Below, one piece after another: positions 27,485 to 36,169 of a DNA stretch of 42,468 nucleotides; position 1 is the stretch's first letter, and each line of letters starts with the position of its first letter. Location: NCBI GenBank assembly GCA_017428805.1, contig JAFRQC010000023.1:1-42468 (forward strand), given 5' to 3'. Both the position numbers and the translations under genes were made by a program. The notes under the pieces were generated by a model. It saw only the letters and a program-made list of their open reading frames with translations. It was not told the origin of the DNA and did no database searches. Origin of the DNA: Prevotella sp. (lineage in GTDB: Bacteria > Bacteroidota > Bacteroidia > Bacteroidales > Bacteroidaceae).

Positions 27485-28133
27485 ATTTTAGACTGCGGAG
27501 GTCGTGGATGATCTGTTCAGGACTGGCGGCATTGAAGACATAGCTGCCACTGACGAGCACGTCGACACCTGCAACCACTAAGCGGGGAGCCGTCTCCCCC
27601 TGCACACCACCATCCACCTCGATCAGCGTCTGGCAGCCTTTCCTGTCAATCATCTCACGGAGGCGCTTCACCTTGTCGATAGTGTTCTCGATGAACTTCT
27701 GTCCACCAAAACCAGGATTGACACTCATCAGCAGCACCATCTCCACGTCGCCGAGGATATCCTCAAGTACCGAGACAGGTGTGGAGGGATTGAGTGTGAC
27801 ACCAGCCTTCATACCTGCATTGTGGATCTCCTGTACGGTGCGGTGCAGATGGACGGAGGCCTCATAGTGGACATTCATCATCATCGCACCAAGTTTGGCG
27901 GTCTGCTGGATGTAACGTTCAGGACGCTCAATCATATAATGCACGTCGAGGGGTTTCTTACAGGCCTTCGCCACTGCCTCAAGGACGGGGAAGCCGAAGG
28001 AGATGTTGGGGACGAAAGAGCCGTCCATCACGTCGAGGTGAAGCCAGTCAGCCTCACTGCGGTTGATCATGTCGATGTCGCGGTCGAGATGGAGGAAGTC
28101 GGCGGCGAGTAAGGAGGGTGATACGATTGCCAT
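27480..28133 (-). CDS. rpe: Ribulose-phosphate 3-epimerase
   Basis: This 217-residue TIM-barrel enzyme interconverts ribulose-5-phosphate and xylulose-5-phosphate in the pentose phosphate pathway. The family motifs HLDVMDGSFVPNISFG, HYMIERPE and MSVNPGFGGQKF are present with the metal-binding His and Asp residues. Length is standard. It is the last gene of the minus-strand series fmt, 38-aa ORF, rpe. Its stop codon lies inside the right arm of the palindrome at 27386-27484. Confidence 0.97.
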   Translation of the reverse strand: MAIVSPSLLAADFLHLDRDIDMINRSEADWLHLDVMDGSFVPNISFGFPVLEAVAKACKKPLDVHYMIERPERYIQQTAKLGAMMMNVHYEASVHLHRTVQEIHNAGMKAGVTLNPSTPVSVLEDILGDVEMVLLMSVNPGFGGQKFIENTIDKVKRLREMIDRKGCQTLIEVDGGVQGETAPRLVVAGVDVLVSGSYVFNAASPEQIIHDLRSLKY

Positions 28134-28140
28134 AATCCTT

Positions 28141-28257
28141 TCAATTCAGGCACAGAGCCTGTTTGTTGTTGTTTACACGGAAGGTGTAGGCATACTGCCG
28201 GATGATGTCGAGCGTCTGCTCACTGGGTTTAAACGATTCGGGAGTAAAATGCTTCAT
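28141..28257 (-). CDS. Small 38-aa ORF between fmt and rpe
   Basis: An ATG at 28257 opens a 38-codon frame that ends with TGA at 28141-28143, only 7 bp before the rpe start. The product begins MKHFTPESFKPSEQTLDII and is basic, with no membrane segment. The frame fills a gap that otherwise has no explanation, and tight coupling to rpe argues that it is translated. I cannot name a family. Translation could serve mainly to couple ribosomes to rpe. Confidence 0.6.
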   Translation of the reverse strand: MKHFTPESFKPSEQTLDIIRQYAYTFRVNNNKQALCLN

Positions 28258-28304
28258 AGGCAAAACTTTTTTAAATGTTTATACCATAGAAACGCAAACA
28301 CCTA

Positions 28305-29282
28305 CTACTTTATTATATAATTCTCAAAATTTTTATTTCCATTCAAGAAATCCCGGGCTGTCATCCGCTTCTTACCAGCCAGCTGAAGCTCATCTATCTG
28401 GAGCAGGAAATCGGCTGTCGTGATATAGAGCACGCCCTTATAGATGACGATCATTCCAGAACGCATACCAATGTTTTTCTGGGTTTTGGTGGTCTTGAAG
28501 ATCTTCAGGTCCACGGTTTTTCCGTCAGGCCCCATCAGTTGTGTCCATGCACCGGGATAAGGACTCAGGCCTCGGATGAAATCATAGATACGTTTGCAAG
28601 GATGGTCCCAGTTGATCTCACAAGTATTCTTGAAAAGTTTCGGGGCGTCATAGAGACGGCGGAACTTGGTCTCAAGTTCTGCCTGCGGGATGCTTTCCGG
28701 ATGACCATCAGCGGCGATGATCTTCTCGAGAGTCTCCAGGCAGATGTCTGCCCCGAGGTGCATCAGGCCGTCGTAGACATATTCCACATCCGCCTCATCG
28801 GGAATCTCGAAAGTCTTCTGCATAATGATGCGACCGGTGTCAATCTCCTTATCCAGGAAGAATGTGGTGACACCCGTCTGCGTCTCGCCATTGATGACGG
28901 CCCAATTGATGGGGGCGGCTCCACGATACTGAGGCAGCAAGGCTGCGTGAACGTTGAAAGTTCCGTATGCCGGCATATCCCAAACGATCTCCGGCAACAT
29001 CCGGAATGCCACAACCACCTGGAGGTTAGCCTTAAAGCTACGGAGTTCCTCGACGAAAGCAGGATCTTTCATCTTCTCAGGCTGAAGCACAGGGAGCTGA
29101 TGCTCCAGAGCATACTTCTTCACCTCCGAGGGCTGCACCTCCGTCTGATGACGGCCTACTGCCTTATCTGGCTGTGTCACCACCGCCACCACGTTATACT
29201 CGTTCTCCACCAGTGCCTTCAGCGTCTCCACAGCAAACTCCGGCGTTCCCATAAACACAATTCGTAAATCTCTTTTCTCCAT
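28305..29282 (-). CDS. fmt: Methionyl-tRNA formyltransferase
   Basis: The 325-residue enzyme formylates initiator Met-tRNA with 10-formyl-tetrahydrofolate. The N-terminal domain has RIVFMGTPEFAVETL and the folate-binding segment HAALLPQYRGAAPINWA; the C-terminal tRNA-binding domain follows from about residue 205. Length is standard. Next upstream in the series is clc, separated from fmt by a GxxExxY gene with its inverted repeats, which looks like an insertion into an older clc-fmt-rpe arrangement. Confidence 0.96.
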   Translation of the reverse strand: MEKRDLRIVFMGTPEFAVETLKALVENEYNVVAVVTQPDKAVGRHQTEVQPSEVKKYALEHQLPVLQPEKMKDPAFVEELRSFKANLQVVVAFRMLPEIVWDMPAYGTFNVHAALLPQYRGAAPINWAVINGETQTGVTTFFLDKEIDTGRIIMQKTFEIPDEADVEYVYDGLMHLGADICLETLEKIIAADGHPESIPQAELETKFRRLYDAPKLFKNTCEINWDHPCKRIYDFIRGLSPYPGAWTQLMGPDGKTVDLKIFKTTKTQKNIGMRSGMIVIYKGVLYITTADFLLQIDELQLAGKKRMTARDFLNGNKNFENYIIK

Positions 29283-29298
29283 ATTCTCATTATTTTAG

Positions 29299-29812
29299 AA
29301 ACAAGGATTTAAGGATTAAAAGATTTTATCACATATAACACCATAAATCCTTTGATACTTATCTATTACTTTTTCAGATTGAATAATCTTTTCTTCACCA
29401 GACTCTCTTCACCAAAATTTAGCAACAACCCGACTTCCATATTTGTTGCTTTAAGATAATTCAATACTTGGGCATCATAAATGGATTCCAATTTTGACAC
29501 AGCTTTCAACTCAACAATCACAGATCCATAGCAAACAAAATCGGCAACATAATATTGTTTCATCATTTTTCCCTTATAAACTAAAGACAACATCTTCTCA
29601 CGCTCGAAAGGAATACTTCGAGCACTTAATTCCAATTCAAGAGCTTCGCCATAGACAGCTTCAAGGAAGCCACATCCCAATTGCTTGTGGACCTCTAATG
29701 CTGCACCTATAATATTATAGGTCATTGTCTCATACTGATTGCTCAGTTCCCTGAAACGCTGAAGTTTCTCTAAACTGTCCATCTCAATTCTTAAATCCTT
29801 TAATCCTTGTTT
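29299..29812. mobile_element. Candidate repeat-bounded insertion carrying a GxxExxY gene
   Basis: Inverted arms AAACAAGGATTTAAGGATTA (29299-29318) and the complement at 29793-29812 match at 18 of 20 positions and enclose exactly one gene, the GxxExxY ORF. Gene-free palindromes with the same arms occur at 14775 and 34005, and related ones at 31638 and 32324. No transposase is present and no target-site duplication was established, so mobility is inference. The left side also contains a second partial inverted unit (29341-29357), so it may instead be a degenerate gene-free palindrome plus a half copy. Confidence 0.5.
29366..29782 (-). CDS. GxxExxY family protein (PD-(D/E)XK nuclease-like)
   Basis: The 138-residue protein has the name-giving motif GFLEAVY (Gly, Glu and Tyr at the right spacing, residues about 38-44). 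It also has a PD-(D/E)XK-like core: Asp in YVADFVCYG followed by the ELK of VIVELKAV. The family is widespread in Bacteroidetes and related phyla, often in many copies, and its function is not settled; a nuclease-type fold is the usual prediction. It sits between clc and fmt and is bounded by inverted AAGGATTA repeats. Confidence 0.88.
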   Translation of the reverse strand: MDSLEKLQRFRELSNQYETMTYNIIGAALEVHKQLGCGFLEAVYGEALELELSARSIPFEREKMLSLVYKGKMMKQYYVADFVCYGSVIVELKAVSKLESIYDAQVLNYLKATNMEVGLLLNFGEESLVKKRLFNLKK

Positions 29813-29823
29813 ATAAAAAGAAA

Positions 29824-31629
29824 CTAATCTTCGCTCATGTCGGCAACCATTTTGCGGTACATAGTGTAGATACGCTGGCGGGAAACATAACCTATCAGAC
29901 GGTTCTCCACGTCAAAGACCGGCAACCAGTTGGCACCCGTTTTGTCGAAGGCCCGCATTACCTCGGCCATCGGCGTGGCATCACTCAGACGAGCCTTGGG
30001 CTCTGTCATCAGCTGGGAAGCCGTGAAATGATGATAGAGTTCGATGCGGAACACGACATTACGGATCTCCATGATGTCAATCTCACCCAACAGCATCCCT
30101 GCGGCATCAAGCACTGGCAGCACCGTAGAGTGGCTGCGGCTGATCTTATGCACGATCTGTCCCAGTTCCATATCAGGTGTCACACTCAGGAAATCACGTT
30201 CGATGACAGAATCCAGATTCATCAGCGTCAGTACAGCGTGGTCAGTATGATGCGTGAGCAGCTTTCCCTGACGAGCCAGACGAGAGCCATAGATGCTGTG
30301 AGGTTCGAAAATGATGATGGTGAGATAGGCACAGACGCTGACAATCATCAGCGGCATGAACATCGTATAGCCACCCGTCAGTTCTGCAATCAGGAAGACA
30401 CCCGTCAACGGGGCGTGCATCACACCCGACATCACACCAGCCATCCCCAGCAGGGCGAAATTCTTCTCCGGCACATAAACACCAATCTGGTTGATATTCC
30501 ACAGACGTGAGAAGAGGAAGCCAGCAAAGCACCCGATGAACAGCGAAGGTGCGAACGTACCACCACAACCACCACCACCATTCGTCGCCGAAGTGGCAAT
30601 CACCTTTGTCAGCAATACCAACGCAATAAACGGTATCAGCATTGCCCCCTGACCAGCAAACAATGAATTATCCAGAATCTGGTTCCAATCTGCTTCCGTC
30701 CGTCCGTTCAGCAAAAGGTTGATGCTGCTGTAGCCCTCACCATAGAGCGCAGGGAACAGGAAGATGAGCAGACTCAGCACCGTACCGCCGATAGCCAGAC
30801 GAACATACGGTTTATCCTTGAAACGGGCAAACACATCCTCACAAGCACCCATCATCCGGATAAAATAGAGCGACACCAGACCGCAGGTGATGCCTAAGAG
30901 CACACAAGCAGGAATGCGCTGTACCGACCACCCACTGTCGAGATGGAACGTAAACAGCGCCGCATCGCCACTGAAGATATAGGTAAAGCAGGTGGCTGTC
31001 ACACAAGAGACGAGGATCGGCAACAGTGCCGACATCGTCATATCGATCATCAGCACCTCCAACGTAAACACCAGTCCGGCTATCGGGGCCTTAAAGATGC
31101 CTGCGATAGCACCTGCCGCACCACAGCCTACGAGTGTCATCAGCATCTTCCGGTCCATATGGAACAACTTTCCGAGGTTCGAACCAATGGCAGAACCTGT
31201 CAGCACGATAGGGGCCTCAGCTCCCACAGATCCACCAAAGCCGATAGTGATGGCAGAGGCGATGACCGACGACCAACAGTTATGCGACTTCAGTCTCGAC
31301 CTGTTCGACGAGATGGCATAGAGGATACGGGTGATACCGTGAGAGATATTGTCCTTGACGATATATCGGACGAACAACGATGTCAGATAGATACCTACAA
31401 CGGGATAGACCAAATAAAGCCAGTTGGCTCCTGTACGGTCGAAGGAACTGGTGAGCAGATAGACAATCTGGTTGATGATCCAATGGAGCACAAATGCCGC
31501 CACAGCCGCAAAGAAGCCGACAATCAGCGCGAGGATGATCATAAACAACTTCTCGCTGATATGCTCCACCCGCCATTCGTGCAGCCGTTGGAGCCACTTA
31601 GGTCGTCTATCGTTTACTGCTGCTTCCAT
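29824..31629 (-). CDS. ClC-type chloride channel/antiporter with CBS domains
   Basis: This 601-residue membrane protein has the ClC core of about ten to twelve helices (residues 25-425). The selectivity segment GSVGAEAP (133-140) carries the gating glutamate Glu138, although the usual GxEGP is GAEAP here. Two C-terminal CBS domains (about 450-595) probably sense nucleotides. The conserved glutamate suggests Cl-/H+ exchange rather than a passive channel, but family members differ. It is flanked on both sides by palindromic repeats. Confidence 0.93.
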   Translation of the reverse strand: MEAAVNDRRPKWLQRLHEWRVEHISEKLFMIILALIVGFFAAVAAFVLHWIINQIVYLLTSSFDRTGANWLYLVYPVVGIYLTSLFVRYIVKDNISHGITRILYAISSNRSRLKSHNCWSSVIASAITIGFGGSVGAEAPIVLTGSAIGSNLGKLFHMDRKMLMTLVGCGAAGAIAGIFKAPIAGLVFTLEVLMIDMTMSALLPILVSCVTATCFTYIFSGDAALFTFHLDSGWSVQRIPACVLLGITCGLVSLYFIRMMGACEDVFARFKDKPYVRLAIGGTVLSLLIFLFPALYGEGYSSINLLLNGRTEADWNQILDNSLFAGQGAMLIPFIALVLLTKVIATSATNGGGGCGGTFAPSLFIGCFAGFLFSRLWNINQIGVYVPEKNFALLGMAGVMSGVMHAPLTGVFLIAELTGGYTMFMPLMIVSVCAYLTIIIFEPHSIYGSRLARQGKLLTHHTDHAVLTLMNLDSVIERDFLSVTPDMELGQIVHKISRSHSTVLPVLDAAGMLLGEIDIMEIRNVVFRIELYHHFTASQLMTEPKARLSDATPMAEVMRAFDKTGANWLPVFDVENRLIGYVSRQRIYTMYRKMVADMSED

Positions 31630-31637
31630 TTTGTTTA

Positions 31638-31706
31638 AACACGGATTATAAGGATTTTATGGATTTTTCTGGCGGTAGCCTCCTTATAATCCTTATAATC
31701 CGTGTT
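31638..31706. repeat. Palindrome, AACACGGATTATAAGGATT family (copy 1)
   Basis: A perfect 19-bp inverted repeat (31638-31656 and 31688-31706) spans most of the 97-bp gap between sua5 and clc. The whole unit differs from the copy at 32324-32390 at about four positions. Confidence 0.88.
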
Positions 31707-31726
31707 ATTATAATAATTCATTTTTG

Positions 31727-32308
31727 TTATTTTCTTATTATTTCTACTTCGCCGTTCTCCTTTAGTTTGATGATGCTCGACGGGGTGTGGGGCTTATGCT
31801 CCTGGCGGCGGCTCCAGCACACATAGTCCACAGCCTCCAGAATCCGAGGATCGATATCACAATAGTTCTGTGCTGCAGGCTCTCCGCTGATATTCGCAGA
31901 GGTGGAAACGATGGCCTTCTGGAAGCGATAGCAGAGTTCCTTCGAGAAAGGCTCGTTGGTGATACGGATGCCCACGCTGCCGTCATCGGCAATCAGGTTC
32001 TCTGCCAGATTGATAGCACCGTCGAGAATAAGCGTTGTCGGTTTGGCATCACTCTCTTTCAGGCTGTCGATGAGCTGCCAGGCGACATCAGGTACATTCC
32101 TGAAATAGCGTTGCATACGGGCATCTGAGTCCACCAGACAGATGAGTGCCTTCGAGTCGTCACGCTGTTTGATGGCATACACCCGCTTTACAGCCTCGGC
32201 ATTCGTGGCGTCACAGCCGATACCCCAGACGGTGTCCGTAGGATAGAGAATCACCCCACCCTTCCGCATCGTCTCTATTGCCTGTCTTATATCTTCTTCC
32301 TTTGTCAT
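31727..32308 (-). CDS. Threonylcarbamoyl-AMP synthase (Sua5/YrdC/YciO family)
   Basis: The 193-residue protein begins with the family pattern GGVILYPTDTVWGIGCDA and the following KRVYAIKQRDDSK, the nucleotide-binding part. It also has VGIRI and the closing STSANISGEPA. It makes threonylcarbamoyl-AMP for the t6A modification of tRNAs that read ANN codons. It lacks the C-terminal Sua5 domain, so it is YrdC/TsaC-like in length. Near-identical palindromes lie immediately on either side of it. Confidence 0.9.
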   Translation of the reverse strand: MTKEEDIRQAIETMRKGGVILYPTDTVWGIGCDATNAEAVKRVYAIKQRDDSKALICLVDSDARMQRYFRNVPDVAWQLIDSLKESDAKPTTLILDGAINLAENLIADDGSVGIRITNEPFSKELCYRFQKAIVSTSANISGEPAAQNYCDIDPRILEAVDYVCWSRRQEHKPHTPSSIIKLKENGEVEIIRK

Positions 32309-32323
32309 ACTATTCTATTTTTT

Positions 32324-32390
32324 ACACGGATTATAAGGATTTTATGGATTTTTCTGGTGGCAACCTCCTTATAATCCTTATAATCCCTGT
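32324..32390. repeat. Palindrome, ACACGGATTATAAGGATT family (copy 2)
   Basis: Arms 32324-32341 and 32373-32390 match at 17 of 18 positions. The unit continues like copy 1 through TTATGGATTTTTCTGG in the loop. It occupies the gap between prfC and sua5. Confidence 0.88.
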
Positions 32391-32393
32391 TTA

Positions 32394-33983
32394 CTAAAAT
32401 TCAGAGGTAAAGTGGAACTTGATATGTTTGAAGTCCTCCTGCGCCATCGAGAGCACATAACCAGAGTCAGCGAGGAACACATCGCGGCCCTCCTTGTCCT
32501 TGGCCATATACTGATATTTGCGCTTCTTGAAGTTCTCCAACTCGGCATCGTCGTCACTCTCTATCCAGCAGGCCTTATAGAGATGTACAGGCTCCCAGCG
32601 GCACTTGGCGTTATACTCATTCTCCAAGCGATACTGGATCACCTCGAACTGCAGCTGGCCCACGGTACCAATGATCTTACGGTTATTGAACTGGTTGACG
32701 AACAACTGAGCCACACCCTCGTCCATCAACTGGTCGATACCCTTCTGCAACTGCTTCGATTTCATCGGGTCGTCGTTCTCGATATACTTGAACAACTCCG
32801 GCGAGAACGAAGGCAAACCGCGGAAGTGCAGTTGTTCTCCCTCCGTCAGCGTGTCACCTATTTTAAATATACCACCCGTATCAGGCAGGCCTACGATATC
32901 TCCCGGCCACGCTTCATCGATGGTAGACTTACGCTGAGCCATAAACTGCGTGGGTGAGGTGAAGCGCATCGTTTTCCCCTGACGAACGTGCAGATAAGGC
33001 TGATTACGACGGAACTGACCGCTGCACACCTTACAGAAGGCGATACACGAGCGGTGGTTGGGATCGATATTGGCAGTGATCTTAAAGATGAAGCCTGTGA
33101 ATTTAGGTTCTTCTGGCTGCACATCGCGCTCTTCGGCTTTCGTCGGACGAGGCGAGGGAGCTATCTCCACAAAGCAGTTCAGCAGCTCCTGCACACCGAA
33201 GTTGTTCAGGGCCGAGCCGAAAAACACAGGCGCTACCTCGGCGTTTCTATATGTCTCAACATCAAATTCGGGATAGACACCATCGACGAGTTCCAGATCT
33301 TCACGCAGCTTCTGAGCATCCTGCTCCCCTACCCGCTTGTCGAGTTCCTCGCTGTCGATGTCCACTTCCACCTTTTCCGTCACACGCTGCTTATCGGGAG
33401 TGAAGAGGTCAAGCTTCTGTTCATAGATGTTATACACACCTTTGAACTTCGCGCCCTGATTGATGGGCCAGGACAAAGGACGCACGCTGATCTCCAGTTC
33501 CTGCTCCAGTTCGTCGAGCAGGTCGAAGGGATCGCGACCCTCACGGTCCATCTTGTTGATGAAAATGATGACGGGCGTCTTCCTCATACGGCAGACGGTC
33601 ATCAGTTTACGAGTCTGTGTCTCCACACCCTTCGCACCATCCACGACAATGATGGCACTATCTACAGCCGTCAGCGTGCGGAAGGTATCCTCTGCAAAGT
33701 CCTGGTGACCCGGGGTATCGAGGATGTTTACCTTGTATTCAATGTCTGAGCCCTCGGGCTGGTAGTCGAACTCCATCACAGAGGTAGACACCGAGATACC
33801 ACGTTGTTTCTCGATATCCATCCAGTCAGAGGTTGCCGTCTTCTTGATTTTATTGTTCTTGACGGCACCGGCCACCTGTATCTGTCCGCCGAACAACAGG
33901 AATTTCTCTGTCAGCGTGGTCTTACCGGCATCCGGGTGACTGATAATGGCAAATGTTCGCCTTCTGTCTATTTCTTGATTCAT
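32394..33983 (-). CDS. prfC: Peptide chain release factor 3
   Basis: This 529-residue translational GTPase recycles release factors 1 and 2 after termination. The G1 motif [16 protein letters not shown], the G3 segment [11 protein letters not shown] and the G4 motif NKMD are all present, and the C-terminal RF3 domain follows. Length is standard. It belongs to the minus-strand series between rfbD and sua5, with palindromic repeats in both adjacent gaps. Confidence 0.97.
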   Translation of the reverse strand: MNQEIDRRRTFAIISHPDAGKTTLTEKFLLFGGQIQVAGAVKNNKIKKTATSDWMDIEKQRGISVSTSVMEFDYQPEGSDIEYKVNILDTPGHQDFAEDTFRTLTAVDSAIIVVDGAKGVETQTRKLMTVCRMRKTPVIIFINKMDREGRDPFDLLDELEQELEISVRPLSWPINQGAKFKGVYNIYEQKLDLFTPDKQRVTEKVEVDIDSEELDKRVGEQDAQKLREDLELVDGVYPEFDVETYRNAEVAPVFFGSALNNFGVQELLNCFVEIAPSPRPTKAEERDVQPEEPKFTGFIFKITANIDPNHRSCIAFCKVCSGQFRRNQPYLHVRQGKTMRFTSPTQFMAQRKSTIDEAWPGDIVGLPDTGGIFKIGDTLTEGEQLHFRGLPSFSPELFKYIENDDPMKSKQLQKGIDQLMDEGVAQLFVNQFNNRKIIGTVGQLQFEVIQYRLENEYNAKCRWEPVHLYKACWIESDDDAELENFKKRKYQYMAKDKEGRDVFLADSGYVLSMAQEDFKHIKFHFTSEF

Positions 33984-34004
33984 TCCTATTTCTTTATATA
34001 ATAG

Positions 34005-34062
34005 AACAAGGATTTAAGGATTAAAAAGGATGGGAAAATCCATAAATCCTTAAATCTTTGTT
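34005..34062. repeat. Palindrome, AACAAGGATTTAAGGATT family
   Basis: Arms 34005-34022 and 34045-34062 match at 17 of 18 positions. It fills the gap between rfbD and prfC; the right arm reaches the rfbD stop codon. The left arm is identical over 18 bases to the arm that bounds the GxxExxY gene at 29300-29317. Confidence 0.88.
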
Positions 34063-34916
34063 TATGACAACAATTTATTTACACACTCGGCGAGGGATTC
34101 TTCCCAGTAGGGGATCTCAAGGCCGTAAGTCTGTTTGATTTTGGTTTTATCGAGCACGGAATAGTGCGGACGGGCGGCGGGAGTCGGATACTCCTCGGTA
34201 TGAAGAGGACGCACGTGACAGGTCGTGATGCCAGCGATGCGGTGGATGGCCTTCGTAAAGTCGTACCACGAGATGACACCTTCGTTCGAGAAGTGATAGA
34301 GTCCTGGCTTCACACCCTGATTGATGGCGGCGAAAATCGCCACAGCAAGGTCTCGGGCATACGTCGGCGTACCAATCTGGTCGAAGATCACGCCTAACTC
34401 AGGTTTTTCCTTTCCCAGACGGATCATCGTCTTCACGAAGTTGTTGCCGAAGGTGGAGTACAACCACGCCGTACGGATGATCATCGTCTGCTCGCAGGCA
34501 GCCGTCACAGCCTTCTCACCGTCGAGCTTCGTCGAACCATAGACGCTGTTCGGACACACGGGATCGGTCTCAACATAGGGTGTATGGTTAGTGCCGTCGA
34601 ACACGTAGTCCGTCGAGATCTGAATCATCCATCCGCCACGCTTGCCGACGGCTTCAGCCAGATAGCCAGGTGCCACAGCATTCAGCAGATGGCACAGATC
34701 CTGGTTCTCTTCCGCCTTGTCCACAGCAGTATAGGCGGCACAATTCACGATGCCATCAATATCATTCTCGCTCACGAACGCCTCAATGGCCTCCTTGCTG
34801 GTGATGTCCAGCTCGGCCACGTCCGTATTAAAATAGGTATGCTGGGGATTCACCTTCTCCAGCAACTGCATTTCATTTCCCAATTGGCCATTACAGCCCG
34901 TAATCAATATTTTCAT
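34062..34916 (-). CDS. rfbD: dTDP-4-dehydrorhamnose reductase
   Basis: This 284-residue short-chain dehydrogenase catalyses the last step of dTDP-L-rhamnose synthesis. The N-terminal Rossmann motif KILITGCNGQLGNEM, the segment STDYVFDGTN and the catalytic Tyr-x3-Lys in YGSTKLDGEK are visible. ATG 34916 is chosen; a TTG at 34925 would add three residues and overlap the upstream stop. It starts 1 bp after the DUF4924 gene, so the two are translationally close. rfbA is about 10 kb away, and rfbB and rfbC are not in the window. Confidence 0.95.
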   Translation of the reverse strand: MKILITGCNGQLGNEMQLLEKVNPQHTYFNTDVAELDITSKEAIEAFVSENDIDGIVNCAAYTAVDKAEENQDLCHLLNAVAPGYLAEAVGKRGGWMIQISTDYVFDGTNHTPYVETDPVCPNSVYGSTKLDGEKAVTAACEQTMIIRTAWLYSTFGNNFVKTMIRLGKEKPELGVIFDQIGTPTYARDLAVAIFAAINQGVKPGLYHFSNEGVISWYDFTKAIHRIAGITTCHVRPLHTEEYPTPAARPHYSVLDKTKIKQTYGLEIPYWEESLAECVNKLLS

Positions 34917-34917
34917 T

Positions 34918-35463
34918 CTATTCAAACTTGAGTCCTTCTTCTTTATCTTTATGGTAATAATCTGACAACATTCCGATGAAGGTTGAGATTTCTTTTACGG
35001 CGTGGGCCGTCTCAGGAGAGATGTCCTTCTTTCGCAATCGCAGCAGCATCACACCGTAGAGCGAGTTGAAACACGTCTCGATCTCGTTCTCTTCCTTGTT
35101 TGCCCCACGGTTGCGCAGTTCCACGATGAACGGCAACACCTTGTAGTAGGCCGTGTTATAAAAGGGGAACTTCGGCGACTGCAACAGTTGGTCGTGCAGT
35201 TCTATCAGCATCTGCAGCGTCACCTTGTTGATCTGCAGGTGTCCCTTTTCCCGGCAACCCTCCTGGTTCATCATACGGATCAAGTTGCCGAACCAATCGA
35301 TCTCCTCCTCCTTCTGTTCCTCCGTATAGTCAAAGCGGCTGACATACTCATCGCGGATTCTCCTCAGCGAGCAGTCGAATGCCCGTATCGTGTCCTCCAC
35401 CTGCCACATATACAGCAGATATTCTGCGATATTCTTCTTTCTTAATTCCTGTGCTACAAACAT
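34918..35463 (-). CDS. DUF4924 family protein
   Basis: The 181-residue, mostly helical, acidic/basic-mixed protein has no signal peptide, membrane segment or enzyme motif. It matches my recollection of the Bacteroidales family DUF4924 by its start (FVAQELRKKNIAEYLLYMWQ), length and position next to rfbD. The function is unknown. It is followed after 1 bp by rfbD and preceded by the LysE gene with a 32-bp gap holding a 9-nt repeat, so it is probably part of one transcript with them. Confidence 0.75.
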   Translation of the reverse strand: MFVAQELRKKNIAEYLLYMWQVEDTIRAFDCSLRRIRDEYVSRFDYTEEQKEEEIDWFGNLIRMMNQEGCREKGHLQINKVTLQMLIELHDQLLQSPKFPFYNTAYYKVLPFIVELRNRGANKEENEIETCFNSLYGVMLLRLRKKDISPETAHAVKEISTFIGMLSDYYHKDKEEGLKFE

Positions 35464-35470
35464 ATTTCGA

Positions 35471-35495
35471 GTTGTCTATGTTGTCATAGTTGTCG
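35471..35495. repeat. 9-nt repeat GTTGTCATA, three units
   Basis: GTTGTCTAT, GTTGTCATA and GTTGTCGTC are arranged head to tail between the DUF4924 start and the LysE stop. Confidence 0.6.
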
Positions 35496-36161
35496 TCAGA
35501 AAAAGCGAATCAGGTTGGTCGTCAGACCCAGCAACATGAGCACACTGACAACGATCACGGCCACACCGATGATCTGATTGATGATGCGGATACCCGCCGT
35601 GTCGAACTTAGTCCGGATGCGGTCCACCAGCCACGTCAGTCCCCACCACCATAACAAGGCTCCACCCACAATGCTGGCAAAGCCCACGAGCATCTCGAAC
35701 GGATGGTCGGGCAGCACGAAGGCGAACTGGGCATACATGGCGAGGAAGAGGAAGATAATCAGCGGATTGGAGAACGTCACAAGAAATGCCGTCCACGTGT
35801 TATACCATAGCGAACCCTTCTGCTGCCCACTCTGGTGCATCTTCTTCGTGGGGTCACTCTTATAAGTGTACAGGCCGAAGCACAGCAGCATAATACTACC
35901 GCCCATCTGCAGGTAGAATCGGTTCTGGTCGTTGTTGATCAGATCCATCACGAACGACATACCGAAGCCTGCAAAGCCCGCATAAAGGATATCGCTGACG
36001 GCAGCACCCACACCTGTGGCCATACCGTACCAGCGTCCTTTGTTCAGCGTTCGCTGCACACAAAGGATGCCAACGGGCCCCATCGGAGCGCTGGCAATCA
36101 TCCCGATCATCATCCCCTTGAAGATGAAATCCAATATATTAATAGGTATATGTATGGGCAT
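35496..36161 (-). CDS. LysE family exporter
   Basis: This 221-residue membrane protein has about six helices of the LysE/RhtB type, which export amino acids or related small molecules. The conserved start IASAPMGPVGILCVQRTLNKG is clear. ATG 36161 (MPIHIPIN) is chosen over a TTG at 36182, because a promoter -7 box (36170-36177) lies between the two and a transcript from it could not include the TTG. The substrate is unknown. A palindromic 22-bp-period array lies about 200 bp upstream and may regulate it. It heads the series running to rpe. Confidence 0.88.
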   Translation of the reverse strand: MPIHIPINILDFIFKGMMIGMIASAPMGPVGILCVQRTLNKGRWYGMATGVGAAVSDILYAGFAGFGMSFVMDLINNDQNRFYLQMGGSIMLLCFGLYTYKSDPTKKMHQSGQQKGSLWYNTWTAFLVTFSNPLIIFLFLAMYAQFAFVLPDHPFEMLVGFASIVGGALLWWWGLTWLVDRIRTKFDTAGIRIINQIIGVAVIVVSVLMLLGLTTNLIRFF

Positions 36162-36169
36162 ATCGAGTG

